A stretch of 64,000 nt of DNA from DASPSM01 sp036008465 (GCA_036008465.1 DASYNP010000100.1:115840-179839); one strand, 5' to 3'. Shown: positions 41,210 through 49,992, counted from the first letter of the stretch. The notes: generated by a model not told the origin, from the sequence alone. Numbers and translations: made by a program.

Positions 41210-42802
41210 ATGAGTACACTTCCGCGCGAAAGCACAGGCGTTGGGGCCACCGAGCCGATCCGCGTCGTCCGCCCGGCGGCGGTGATCGACATCGGCACCA
41301 GCTCGATCCGTATGGCAATCGCGGAGATCGACTCGGCCGGAGGCGTGCGCACGCTCGAGACGCTGTCGCAGGCGGTCAACCTCGGGAAGGACACGTTCAC
41401 CAAAGGGTCGATCGAAAAAGCTACAATCGAAAAATGCGTGGAGATCCTCAAGAGCTATCGGCAGCGGCTGCGTGAGTATCAGATCTCGCGAGACGATCAG
41501 ATTCGCGTCGTTGCCACGAGTGCTGTCCGCGAAGCGCTCAACCGTCTGGCCTTCATCGACCGGGTCTATATCGCCACTGGAATTCAGGTCGAGCCAATCG
41601 ACGAGGCCGAGGTCAACAGGATCACCTATCTCGGCGTCGCCCCGTTTCTGAACGCGGAGCGTTCCCTTGCCGAAGCCCATACAGTCGTCGTCGAAGTCGG
41701 CGGCGGCAGCACCGAGCTGCTCGTCGTTCGCAACGGCGACGTGATCTTTTCGCACACGTACCGTTTGGGTTCTCTCCGATTGCGTCAAACGCTGGAATCG
41801 TACGGGGCCCCGGCCGGCAAACTCCGTTCGATCATGCAGAACCAGATCGAGCGGACGGTCGAAGAAGTCGTGGCGCAACTCCCGGACGAAATGCCCCGCG
41901 CTCTGATCGCCCTTGGCGGCGACATGCGCTACGCCGCGTCGCAATTGCTATCAACATGGAACGCCGACCGTTTGGGCAAACTGCGGCTTTCCCTTTTAGA
42001 GGGTTTCACCGACAAGATTCTGAACATGTCGGTCGACAAGCTGGTAAAAACTCATCACCTGCCCTACCCCGAGGCAGAGACGCTGGGCCCGGCTTTGTTG
42101 GCGTATCTGACGCTCGCTCGCTCGGCCAAGCTCGACCATGTGTACGTGAGCAACGTGAACCTGCGCGACGGGTTGTTGCAGGAAATGGCCCACCGCGGGC
42201 AGTGGAACGAGGCATTCGTCAATCAGATCATTCGCTCAGCCGTCGAATTGGGACGACGCTTCGACTTCGACGAGGCCCATTCGATGCAAGTTGCCCACCT
42301 CTGCCGGCAACTGTTCCGCGCCTTGCAGGACGATCATCACCTCGAGCCCAAGCACGAGGTCATCCTGTATATCGCCGCGGTGCTCCATGAGATTGGGCTC
42401 TTCATCGCGAGCGCCAGCCATCACAAGCATTCGCTCTACATCATCAATAACAGCGAGATCTTCGGGCTCAGCCGCAAAGACGTCCGGTTGGTGGGCCTGG
42501 TGGCCCGCTACCATCGCCGCGCCTCGCCCAAGCCGACGCATCCCGGTTATGCTCTCTTGGACCGCGAGAGCCGCGTGATCGTCTCGAAACTCGCAGCGAT
42601 CCTTCGCGTGGCTGACGCGCTGGAGCGGTCTCACAGCCAGAGGATTAGTGAAATTCGCTGTAAGCGCGAGCCGGGGCGACTGGTCATTACCGTCCCCAAA
42701 GTCGATGATCTGTCGCTGGAGCAGTTGGCCCTCATGCAAAAAGGTTCGCTGTTTGAGGAAACGTTCGGCATGAAGGTGCTCTTGCGTAAGGGCCGCAGCT
42801 AG
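41210..42802 (+). CDS. ppx: Ppx/GppA exopolyphosphatase with HD-type C-terminal domain
   Basis: This 530-residue enzyme releases phosphate from the ends of polyphosphate or converts pppGpp. The actin-like ATPase fold is marked by AAVIDIGTSSIRMAI, the TSAVREALN loop and EVGGGSTELLVV. The C-terminal half carries an HD-like arrangement (HSMQVAHLCRQLF, AAVLHEIGLFI, HHKHSLYII) as in long Ppx/GppA proteins. It is followed after 49 bases by ppk1, the opposing enzyme, so the two are probably co-transcribed and balance polyphosphate levels. Confidence 0.9.
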   Translation: MSTLPRESTGVGATEPIRVVRPAAVIDIGTSSIRMAIAEIDSAGGVRTLETLSQAVNLGKDTFTKGSIEKATIEKCVEILKSYRQRLREYQISRDDQIRVVATSAVREALNRLAFIDRVYIATGIQVEPIDEAEVNRITYLGVAPFLNAERSLAEAHTVVVEVGGGSTELLVVRNGDVIFSHTYRLGSLRLRQTLESYGAPAGKLRSIMQNQIERTVEEVVAQLPDEMPRALIALGGDMRYAASQLLSTWNADRLGKLRLSLLEGFTDKILNMSVDKLVKTHHLPYPEAETLGPALLAYLTLARSAKLDHVYVSNVNLRDGLLQEMAHRGQWNEAFVNQIIRSAVELGRRFDFDEAHSMQVAHLCRQLFRALQDDHHLEPKHEVILYIAAVLHEIGLFIASASHHKHSLYIINNSEIFGLSRKDVRLVGLVARYHRRASPKPTHPGYALLDRESRVIVSKLAAILRVADALERSHSQRISEIRCKREPGRLVITVPKVDDLSLEQLALMQKGSLFEETFGMKVLLRKGRS

Positions 42803-42851
42803 TCACGCTAACATCTCGCGCCCGTTCGCGAAACTACTTTGATTCTGCATC

Positions 42852-44966
42852 ATGGCCGATCCATCCTCTCGTTATCTCAACCGTGAGCTCAGTTGGTTGG
42901 AGTTCAACCAGGGGGTGCTCGACGAAGCGCACGACCCCAGCGTCCCCGTCTTGGAACGCCTGAAATTCCTGGCCATCAGTGCGAGCAATCTCGACGAATT
43001 CTTCATGGTTCGCGTCGGCGGACTGAAGCTTGTCGAGCATCAGGAAAACATGCCCGCCGATCCGGCCGGAATGACGGTCCGCGAGCAGCTCGACGCGATC
43101 GCCACACGCGTCCACAGTATGACGGGCGATCAGTATCGCTGTTTTCTCGAAGAGCTCGAACCCCAGCTCGCGCAGGCCGGAGTGCGCCGATTGAGCGCAT
43201 CGGACCTGAATGACCGTCAGAAGCAGGTAGTCGACCAGTTTTTCAACGACGAGGTCGCCTCTGTCCTGACGCCGATGGCCGTGGATCAAGGGATCGAGTT
43301 CCCGCTTTTGCCCCATCAGATGCTGCATGTGGCCGTGAGGCTGTCACCTCGCGAAGGGGAAGCACGATCGCGGTTCGCCATCATTCCGCTGGGGCGTTCG
43401 CTCGGCCGCTTCGTGACCCTGCCTTCCGATCGCGGCTATTGCTACATCCTGCTGGAGGATATCGTTGCGGCCGAAGCAGAGCACTTCTTCCCCGGCGAAG
43501 GGGTGGTCCACTGCGCTCCTTTCCGCATCACGCGTAACGCCGACATCACCGTTCGCGACGACCTCGTTCACGACTTGCTTTCCGAGATTGAGGAAGTCCT
43601 CGACGAGCGCAAGCTCGGCAATTGCGTGCGGCTCGAGATTGCCGCCCAAGCCGACGCCGAAACAGTCGCCTTCCTCCGCCAGGCGCTCGGCGTCGACGAG
43701 GGCGAAATCTATGCGCTCCCCGGTCCACTCGATTTGGCGGGTTTCATGCGGCTCTCAGACCTGCAAGGCTTCGACAATCTGAAGTACGAGCCCTGGCCGC
43801 CCCGAATCTCGCCGGACGTCGATCTTGGCGCCGGGATGTTCAATGTGATCGCCCGGCGGGACATTTTGCTCCTGCATCCCTACGACAGCTTCGAGCCGGT
43901 CGTGCGGCTATTGGAAGAAGCGGCCGAAGATCCCGACGTGTTGGCGATCAAGCAAACGCTTTACCGCACCAGTCGCAACAGTCCGATCGTTGCCGCACTC
44001 GAGCGCGCGGCCGAGCGCGGAAAATATGTTACAGCCGTGATCGAGCTGCGGGCCCGTTTCGATGAGGCCCGCAACATCGAGTGGGCCCGTAACCTGGAAC
44101 GTGCCGGAGTCCAGGTCATCTACGGCGTCAAGGGGCTCAAAACGCACGCCAAAATCTGCATCATCGTTCGCCGCGAGCCGTATGGGATCGTACGGTATGT
44201 GCACTTCGGCACCGGCAATTACAACGAGATCACCGCCCGCCTCTACAGCGACGTCAGTCTGATGACCGCGAATGAGGAATTCGGTTCCGATGCAATCGCC
44301 TTCTTCAATGCGATTACGGGATTCTCACAACCGCAGCGGTTCCGCAAGATCGACGCGGCCCCGCTCGGCTTGCGCGAGCGACTCATCGAGATGATCGACG
44401 CCGAGACCGACCGACAAAACCACGGGCAAAAGGCGCGGATCATCGCCAAGCTCAACTCGCTCGTCGATCCGGAACTCATTGAGGCTCTGTATCGCGCGTC
44501 GAATGCCGGGGTGGAGATCAAACTCAACGTCCGCGGCGTCTGCTGCTTGCGGCCCGGCGTCCCCAAGCTCAGCGAGCACATCTCGGTCGTGAGCATCATC
44601 GACCGTTTCCTGGAACACTCGCGGATTCTGTACTTTCACCACGGCGGCGATCGGCGCGTCTTCATCTCGAGCGCCGACTGGATGCCGCGAAATCTCGATC
44701 GCCGCGTCGAGCTCTTGGTCCCGGTCGAGGATCACGCGCTCAAGGAACGCTTGTTGCAGACGCTCAAGACGTACTTCAAGGACGACGTCAAGAGCCGCCG
44801 CCTGCTGCCGGACGGCGGCTATAAGCGGCTGACTCCCAGCACCAAGCGGCCGCCCCTTCGCGCCCAAGAAGTTTTGTATCGGCGCGTCTGCGACGCCGCC
44901 TTGATGGCCGAACAATCGCAGCGCACGGTCTTCGAGCCGCACCAGGCGCCAGAAAATTCTCACTGA
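42852..44966 (+). CDS. ppk1: Polyphosphate kinase 1
   Basis: This 704-residue protein contains the full PPK1 layout: N-terminal helical domain (YLNRELSWLEFNQGVLDEA in overview), head domain, and two phospholipase-D-like C-terminal domains. The catalytic histidine region VKGLKTHAKICIIVRRE is intact, as is the second PLD-like part (HHGGDRRVFISSADWMPRNL). It makes polyphosphate from ATP. Ppx precedes and SixA follows on the same strand. Confidence 0.95.
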   Translation: MADPSSRYLNRELSWLEFNQGVLDEAHDPSVPVLERLKFLAISASNLDEFFMVRVGGLKLVEHQENMPADPAGMTVREQLDAIATRVHSMTGDQYRCFLEELEPQLAQAGVRRLSASDLNDRQKQVVDQFFNDEVASVLTPMAVDQGIEFPLLPHQMLHVAVRLSPREGEARSRFAIIPLGRSLGRFVTLPSDRGYCYILLEDIVAAEAEHFFPGEGVVHCAPFRITRNADITVRDDLVHDLLSEIEEVLDERKLGNCVRLEIAAQADAETVAFLRQALGVDEGEIYALPGPLDLAGFMRLSDLQGFDNLKYEPWPPRISPDVDLGAGMFNVIARRDILLLHPYDSFEPVVRLLEEAAEDPDVLAIKQTLYRTSRNSPIVAALERAAERGKYVTAVIELRARFDEARNIEWARNLERAGVQVIYGVKGLKTHAKICIIVRREPYGIVRYVHFGTGNYNEITARLYSDVSLMTANEEFGSDAIAFFNAITGFSQPQRFRKIDAAPLGLRERLIEMIDAETDRQNHGQKARIIAKLNSLVDPELIEALYRASNAGVEIKLNVRGVCCLRPGVPKLSEHISVVSIIDRFLEHSRILYFHHGGDRRVFISSADWMPRNLDRRVELLVPVEDHALKERLLQTLKTYFKDDVKSRRLLPDGGYKRLTPSTKRPPLRAQEVLYRRVCDAALMAEQSQRTVFEPHQAPENSH

Positions 44967-45046
44967 TTGTTTCGAGCACGGAGCGCAATCAAGCCGCTCA
45001 GCGTCGTTCAGCCTTCGCGTATCAAAATTCAGGCGGTGCTCAGGAC

Positions 45047-45538
45047 ATGAAAACGCTGCTTCTGCTGCGCCACGCGAAGGCGAGTCGCGACGATCCGGGA
45101 CTTCCCGATCATGACCGGCCGCTCAAGCCTCGGGGTAAGGAAGACGCCAAGCGTCTGGGCCGCCAGCTTCGCGAGGCGGGCGTGGTTCCCACACTGATCG
45201 TCAGTTCGACCGCCCTGCGCGCGCGGAAGACGGCGTCCAAAGTGGCGAAACAGATGAGTTACCCGCGCGCCATCGAGCTTAACGGCAGCCTCTACCTCTC
45301 CAGCCCGCGCGATCACCTCGAGGTGGTGCGATCACTCCCCGACGCGGAAGACTGCGTGATGCTCGTCGGTCACAACCCCGGACTTTCTCAATTCCTCGAC
45401 GAGCTCGCTGATATCGGAGCCGAGTTGGCCACGTCTGAACTTGCACAGCTCGAGCTTCCGCTCGAGCATTGGGCCGAGCTCGAAAAATCAGTTCGCGCAG
45501 AGCTGATTCGGGTGTGGCAGGCGGGTGAAGGGGACTGA
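45047..45538 (+). CDS. sixA: SixA-type phosphohistidine phosphatase
   Basis: This 163-residue protein has the catalytic RHAK motif at the start (MKTLLLLRHAKASRDDPG), the second arginine in LRARKTA and the second histidine in MLVGHNPGLS. SixA removes phosphate from histidine in relay proteins. Linkage to ppx and ppk1 is seen in several bacteria and suggests a phosphate-signalling role. The gene lies 80 bases after ppk1. Confidence 0.88.
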   Translation: MKTLLLLRHAKASRDDPGLPDHDRPLKPRGKEDAKRLGRQLREAGVVPTLIVSSTALRARKTASKVAKQMSYPRAIELNGSLYLSSPRDHLEVVRSLPDAEDCVMLVGHNPGLSQFLDELADIGAELATSELAQLELPLEHWAELEKSVRAELIRVWQAGEGD

Positions 45539-45595
45539 ACGGTCCGCCTCCAGGCGGCTGCCGGCAGAACCGCTACGAGATGCCTATTTCGGGCC

Positions 45596-45859
45596 CTACT
45601 TCCGCCGCGGCTGCTCTTCGCGCGCATCTGCAGGGGCAGCCTGGACTCTCCGGCACCGGACCTCGATCTTGGCCAGGGGAACGCGATTGAGGTAGGTGAA
45701 CCAAAAGTGACGACTGACGACCTTCGCCACCCAGCCATTCGGAGTGGTGATTTCATCTCCCACCGAGGGGATGGGAATCGGAGTCTCGGACTCGATTGTG
45801 TCCACCGCTTCCCAAGTCTTCTCCGTCTTTTCAGCCACGATTTCGAGGACGTATTGCAT
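45596..45859 (-). CDS. Small hypothetical protein, 87 residues
   Basis: AAGGA lies six bases before the ATG at 45859, which supports expression. The protein (MQYVLEIVAEKTEKTWEAVD in overview) has a beta-rich centre with PSVGDEITTPNGWVAKVVSRHF and a basic tail (REEQPRRK). No signal peptide or membrane helix. Family not recognised. Confidence 0.6.
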   Translation of the reverse strand: MQYVLEIVAEKTEKTWEAVDTIESETPIPIPSVGDEITTPNGWVAKVVSRHFWFTYLNRVPLAKIEVRCRRVQAAPADAREEQPRRK

Positions 45860-46017
45860 GGCGTTTCCTTGTACGCATCGGTGCCGTTCTACGCGTCGAT
45901 GCCGTGCAAACCTCCCACTCGATTACCACGAACGTCGTTCAATTGCCAGCAGGGTCACGTACCCGTTGGGCGTTTGATAGACATCGTCGCATTAAACGCT
46001 GAGGTCACTCGGCCTTC

Positions 46018-46087
46018 GACGGTCTAAACCGTCCTCTCCACCTTTCAGCATGGCAAGACGGTGAACGGTGCCGACAGCGAACCTTAA
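46018..46087 (+). pseudogene. 3' remnant of a DUF1559 gene
   Basis: The bases align without a gap to the end of the intact DUF1559 gene (47679-47748), up to and including the stop. Translated in the same frame the remnant reads TV*TVLSTFQHGKTVNGADSEP*, against TVYTGLSTIQGGETVNGAVGEP* in the intact gene, with an in-frame TAA near its beginning. Similarity is lost upstream of 46018. It continues weakly downstream of the stop (GCGTT-CTGCTTT against GCGTT-TCGCTTT). Confidence 0.85.
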
Positions 46088-46139
46088 GCGTTCTGCTTTA
46101 CTCGGTTGAGTTCTCGTCGAGTCGGCAGGGCTCTCCACG

Positions 46140-46165
46140 AGGCTGTTGGCAGCCTGTTTCGTTTT
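46140..46165 (+). terminator. Terminator left behind by the decayed DUF1559 copy
   Basis: AGGCTG-TTGG-CAGCCT (46140-46155) is a six-base perfect stem followed by GTTTCGTTTT. Its position, about 50 bases after the remnant's stop, matches the terminator of the intact gene (36 bases after its stop). Confidence 0.7.
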
Positions 46166-46241
46166 GGGGCTTCCGCTCGGTTTTATTCGGGGTTTCGCGG
46201 CGATTGGCTCTGCCCGCACGCGTTCCAGACATACGCCTAGA

Positions 46242-46302
46242 CATCGGGGATTCCCCGATGAATTCTCCGGGAATCCCCTATGCTGCTTTCAGGGATCTCC
46301 CT
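46242..46302. promoter_or_regulatory. Three similar dyads with about 23-base spacing upstream of the DUF1559 gene
   Basis: The dyads are GGGGATTCCCC (46246-46256, within a longer CATCGGGG/CCCCGATG stem 46242-46260), GGGAATCCC (46269-46277) and AGGGATCTCCCT (46291-46302). Their centres are about 22 and 23 bases apart, close to two helical turns, so a protein could bind all three on one DNA face. They lie 140-200 bases before the start codon. A regulatory array is inferred; no regulator is known. Confidence 0.45.
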
Positions 46303-46443
46303 AGTTGCTTAAGTAATCCTGAAGTCGTAGCGTCGCACGTACACTGTAAATCCTTTCTCTAGTGAAAATCCCTATCCCTCGTGTCCTTAAAGCGATTCCG
46401 CGTTGTAGTTCTTTTGTTCGCCGTTCCAGTTCTAAGGAGTTCT

Positions 46444-47748
46444 ATGATGACACGACTTGCGTCTGCGCGCCACAGGCGCGCTGGTTTCACGCTCATTGAG
46501 TTATTGGTGGTGATCGCAATCATTGCGACACTCATCGCCCTTCTGCTTCCGGCCGTCCAAGCAGCACGGGAAGCAGCACGCCGCAGCCAATGCCGCAACA
46601 ACCTGAAGCAGTTCGGCATTGCCATGCACAACTATCACGACACCGCACGGATGTTCCCCATGGGATCGTCGGTGTACGGCAACAGCTGGGCTTCGTTAGG
46701 CCTCCCCCTTCCGGGGAACGTCTATTCCCACGCAATGGCCACCGCCTTCGTGATGCTGACGCCCTACGATGAGCAGACGGCTTTCGCCCACGCCTATCAG
46801 TGGAACCGCGCGTGCAACAGCCAATCGGTTACGGCCTCGACGAATGGGGTTGGGCTCACGCCCGCCGCGCTGCAAGCGGCTTCGGCCAGCGGTCTGTACC
46901 GCTGTCCCTCCGACACCTTCCCGGATACCTTCCCGGGACAGGCGGCGTCGAATGGAATCTTCGACGTACCGATCAATTACGGCCTCTCTCACGGCGTCAG
47001 CGACGTGATCTGCTGGAAGGAGCAGAACGTTCCGGCCAAGGAACGAGGCGTGTTCGGCATCAACTCGAACACCCGCATTCGCGACATCACCGACGGCACC
47101 AGCAGCACGATCGCGATGGGTGAAATCGCGATGTCGCCCTTCGTGCCCACGCCGAAATGGTCGATCTGTCGTGGCCGATTCTGCCTGACGCCCGCGTCCT
47201 TCCCAAGTCCTGTTCCTCCTGCATTGCTGGCGATCGGCGTTCCCGCCAGCGAAGCTGGGTTAGCCAATCCAATCTGGATCCAGCCTCTCATCAACTCGGA
47301 ATTGATTAACAACGACGCGGGTCTGGGCATCGCCGGCGTGCTGTCTGGCAGCCAGGGTGCCTGCACGATGGAACAGTTGAACAAGAACCCGGTCACCGAC
47401 ACGTTTGTTTCTTTCGGTGGTCCCCCGGGTCCGGCCTTTGTGACCAGCACCTTTAACACGTGCCAGAGCACGTGGGACGCCAATCCGACCCTGCCGCCGG
47501 TCAGCCTCGATTTAACCGGGCAAGGGAACGACAGTGCCGGCAAACCCAACCCGGCGCCTCTGGCGAACACGAACCCGACCGTCTCCAGTGAATCGAATTT
47601 CCGCAGCGATCATCCCGGTGGGGGCCTGTTCCTGCTGTGCGACGGATCGGTGCAGTTCCTGAGTGAGAACATCGACATGACCGTCTACACCGGCCTCTCC
47701 ACCATTCAGGGTGGCGAGACGGTTAACGGCGCCGTTGGCGAGCCGTAA
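46444..47748 (+). CDS. DUF1559-family protein with type IV pilin-like leader
   Basis: The start is ATG 46444 or 46447, just after AAGGAG at 46434-46439; about 434 residues. The N-terminus RRAG followed by FTLIELLVVIAIIATLIALL is a prepilin leader: cleavage after the glycine and methylation of phenylalanine are expected, with the conserved glutamate at +5. QAAREAARRSQCRNNLKQFG and HNYHD follow, then the long beta-rich exported part, ending with the family's H-x-G-G-G-x-x-L-x-x-D-G-S-V pattern (HPGGGLFLLCDGSVQFL). These proteins are found in very many copies in planctomycetes; function is unknown. A strong terminator follows. Confidence 0.93.
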   Translation: MMTRLASARHRRAGFTLIELLVVIAIIATLIALLLPAVQAAREAARRSQCRNNLKQFGIAMHNYHDTARMFPMGSSVYGNSWASLGLPLPGNVYSHAMATAFVMLTPYDEQTAFAHAYQWNRACNSQSVTASTNGVGLTPAALQAASASGLYRCPSDTFPDTFPGQAASNGIFDVPINYGLSHGVSDVICWKEQNVPAKERGVFGINSNTRIRDITDGTSSTIAMGEIAMSPFVPTPKWSICRGRFCLTPASFPSPVPPALLAIGVPASEAGLANPIWIQPLINSELINNDAGLGIAGVLSGSQGACTMEQLNKNPVTDTFVSFGGPPGPAFVTSTFNTCQSTWDANPTLPPVSLDLTGQGNDSAGKPNPAPLANTNPTVSSESNFRSDHPGGGLFLLCDGSVQFLSENIDMTVYTGLSTIQGGETVNGAVGEP

Positions 47749-47783
47749 GCGTTTCGCTTTGCGGTTTGACTTCTCGTATGATC

Positions 47784-47826
47784 GGCGGGCTGTCAATGAT
47801 TCCGTTGACAGCCCGCCCTTTCTTTC
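47784..47826 (+). terminator. Strong rho-independent terminator of the DUF1559 gene
   Basis: A perfect 13-base stem GGCGGGCTGTCAA / TTGACAGCCCGCC with an eight-base loop lies 36 bases after the stop and is followed by CTTTCTTTC. Confidence 0.9.
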
Positions 47827-47883
47827 GCGTTTCACTTCGCGCATTTGCACGCGTCGCCCGCCGTTAAGCCGTCTGCCGGGCTC

Positions 47884-47932
47884 GTGCACCTCCTCAGTGA
47901 GAGCGTCGACATTCGAGTCTACACCGGCCTCT
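47884..47932 (+). pseudogene. Second DUF1559 3' remnant
   Basis: These 49 bases align without a gap to 47650-47698 of the intact gene with nine differences. The translation is VHLLSESVDIRVYTGL against VQFLSENIDMTVYTGL. Similarity stops abruptly at 47933, and no start or upstream family sequence is visible. It lies beyond the intact gene's terminator, so it is not a read-through part of that gene. Confidence 0.78.
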
Positions 47933-48107
47933 GTCGACGCGCTTGCCGAATCCGATGCGCCCAGCTGTAAATGATGGACACCCCGCGCATGCGATACCCG
48001 GAAGGACGGAGTGGTGCTCGCCACATCCGCACGGCGAGTTCAAATCCCTGGAAAAGCCCCAGCACCACCGCTACGATTCACGCGCTCTGGGGCGCAGCCA
48101 GAGCATC

Positions 48108-48194
48108 GGAGAGGTGGCAGAGCGGTCGATTGCACCGGTCTTGAAAACCGGAGTCTCCGCAAGGGGACCGGGGGTTCGAATCCCCCCCTCTCCG
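48108..48194 (+). tRNA. tRNA-Ser (anticodon UGA)
   Basis: The 87-base gene folds as a class II tRNA: acceptor GGAGAGG with CCTCTCC, anticodon stem CCGGT/ACCGG with loop CTTGAAA (anticodon TGA at 48142-48144), a long variable arm TCTCC-GCAA-GGGGA and the T arm GGGGG-TTCGAAT-CCCCC. The discriminator base is G at 48194 and the CCA end is not encoded. A T-run (48197-48201) follows. The 3' end is a classic target for tyrosine integrases, one of which lies 108 bases away. Confidence 0.97.
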
Positions 48195-48256
48195 CCTTTT
48201 TCTGAGCACTCGTCACAAACAAATGCAGCTAAGCATGTTGCGATGAGTACCGAGAC

Positions 48257-48289
48257 TTGTCCCAGTGAATGAGACAGGCACTGGGACAA
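48257..48289. repeat. 11-base perfect inverted repeat between tRNA-Ser and integrase
   Basis: TTGTCCCAGTG (48257-48267) pairs with CACTGGGACAA (48279-48289) around an 11-base spacer. It lies just outside the integrase stop and 62 bases from the tRNA end. No T-run follows on the minus strand, so a recombinase- or accessory-protein site in the attachment region is as likely as a terminator. Confidence 0.65.
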
Positions 48290-48301
48290 ATCCGACGCTT
48301 C

Positions 48302-49593
48302 TCACCTTTTATTCCCGCTCGCGGCAGGCACCTCATTTCCATGATTGTTTGGAACAATTGCATTATCGACCGACTTTCCGCTGCCCGAACAGCTCGAGTC
48401 AGCTTGAGATCCGAGAAAGTCGATCTGCTGCAGTTTGAGCTTGCTGTCGTGCTCGCGTAGATGGCGGTAGAGCTCGACCATCCGTGTGTCGCGATGGCCG
48501 ACCCAGTCCTTTGCCTCGCCCTCCGACGCGCCGCCCAGGAACGCCTGTGAGACGAAGAAATGCCGAAATCCGTGGAGGCGCCCGCGCTCGAATCCAATGT
48601 CTCCTTGGGCCGTTGGAAACTGATCACGGAGGGTTTGATGACGTCTCTCACAAAAACCCGCCGAACCGTGTCCGCCTTCAGTCTGCCACCGCGAGGCCCC
48701 ACGAAAAGCCGGCCCGTGGACTGATTCAAGAGTCGCTGGAAGATCCCGTGAAGTTCGCGGTGGATCGGAACGCGACGTCCCCGTCGACCCTTGGTGGTAC
48801 GCACCTCGCCGAGGTTTTGCCGCACGATACTCGAGCGCTCATCCGCAACGTGGAGTGTTCCCGAATCGAGGTCGATGTCGCGCGCCCGTAAGCCGAGCAG
48901 CTCGGAGATCCGCAAGCCGGTCAGCGCCAAGACCATGATGATGTAGCCCAGCCACTTAAGCTCGACACGGCTCTCGCAGTGGTCGAGCATGGCGCGCACC
49001 TGCTGCGGCGTGTAGCAGTACGTGTCGCTTCCCTGCGGCTTCCGCAGCTTTAGCGTGAAGCGACAAGATTCGGGCACGAGCCGCTTGCCGATCAACCATT
49101 TCATCACGCTCTTCACGAGAACGAGCTCAAGGTAAATCGAGCGGTCCGCGTACGGCCGCTTTTTCAGATGGGCCCCATAGCGTTCGACTTGATCTGCATC
49201 GACCTGAATCCAATCTTGCAGCCCTTCCCTCGCGCAGTAGTCGAGGTGCTTGTCGCGCACAGCCCTATACCGCTTCTTCGTCCCCGCTGAAACCCCGCCG
49301 AGCACGTCAGGCCGCTCGCAATACTCCAAGAAGCGGGTCCATCCGTCCGGAATCGATAACTCGGGCTATGGCGTGATCGACCGAGCCGAGACTCGGCCGA
49401 GCTTGACCGCCATGCGGACATCTAGCTCTCTTAGCCGGTCCATGGCCTCTTGGCGATTGCGCGTATTGAGGGAGTGTTTCCCGAGGTTTGGCTTGTTCGT
49501 TCGTCCGTCGGCGTAGAAGACACCATCCCGTTGGAAGAGCCGCCAGACGAAGTGCTGACTGCGAATCGGTTCATCATCACGTTTTTTCTGCAT
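48302..49593 (-). pseudogene. Tyrosine-type site-specific integrase, disrupted by a stop codon and a frameshift
   Basis: The gene would encode about 430 residues from ATG 49593 (MQKKRDDEPIRSQHFVWRLF in overview). Reading in one frame meets an in-frame TAG at 49366-49368 (SITP*PELSIPDGW), after which the same frame continues with the SAM-like core (TKKRYRAVRDKHL) and the first catalytic arginine in LTGLRISELLGL. Near 48631 one base appears lost (AAACCCTCC, expected AAACCCCTCC-like), and the remaining catalytic residues are in the neighbouring frame: HGFRHFF (48556-48574), GHRDTRM and the tyrosine of ELYRHL (48467-48469), ending at TGA 48302-48304. The span is 1292 bases, one short of a multiple of three, consistent with a one-base deletion. 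As written, the recombinase cannot be made. Confidence 0.88.
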
Positions 49594-49607
49594 ATCAGAT
49601 CACCCTC

Positions 49608-49850
49608 TTAGGAGTTGTCGTTCATCCAAAATGGCCGCCTCCCGGCAAGTGGGGTCGAAGTGACAGAGCCGGCGCTCGGCGCTGGCGATGTCCGTTCGAT
49701 CGCGTCCGGGGGAAATAGCAACTTTCCGCGCTTGCCCGAGGGCTGAACGAAGGGTATTCGCTTAGCGCGAACTAAACGGCGGATAGTGCTCGTGGAGAGC
49801 CTGCTCGTCTCACTCAGCTCGGCGAGTGTGACGAGGGACTTGTCCGGCAT
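49608..49850 (-). CDS. Excisionase/MerR-like helix-turn-helix protein
   Basis: This 80-residue protein has a small winged-helix of the type found in excisionases: LVTLAELSETSRLSTSTIRR (helices) then LVRAKRIPFVQPSGKRGKLLF (wing) and a short tail. It ends 14 bases before the integrase start, an arrangement typical of xis-int modules. It would direct excision or regulate the integrase. Confidence 0.75.
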   Translation of the reverse strand: MPDKSLVTLAELSETSRLSTSTIRRLVRAKRIPFVQPSGKRGKLLFPPDAIERTSPAPSAGSVTSTPLAGRRPFWMNDNS

Positions 49851-49945
49851 GACTTCACTTCCCTGATGTTCTGCGCATCGATCGATTTCACCCCCTCATT
49901 CGTGGGGGCTGAAATCGTTGCAGATTCGAAGGAAGTGAAACACGG

Positions 49946-49964
49946 AAAGCGCTCAAAGCGCTTT
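49946..49964. repeat. Repeated AAAGCGCT with palindrome upstream of the excisionase-like gene
   Basis: AAAGCGCT occurs at 49946-49953 and again as the ten-base palindrome AAAGCGCTTT at 49955-49964, in the 142-base gap between the 373-residue gene and the excisionase-like gene. It could be an operator for the recombination module. Confidence 0.4.
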
Positions 49965-49992
49965 AACAGAATTGCACTGAGCGCAACTTGAC

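Larger units (their letters stand above)
45860..46443. other. Region without an intact gene, holding a gene remnant and dyads
   Basis: The segment holds no open gene. It contains a decayed DUF1559 3' end (46018-46087), that copy's apparent terminator (46140-46165) and three regularly spaced dyads (46242-46302), described separately. The rest shows nothing that I can identify. Confidence 0.6.

Noticed and set aside
45992..46219. 75-codon minus-strand frame
   Set aside because: It is antisense to the decayed DUF1559 3' end and resembles only the antisense frame of the intact gene's tail, so the similarity reflects the plus-strand remnant.
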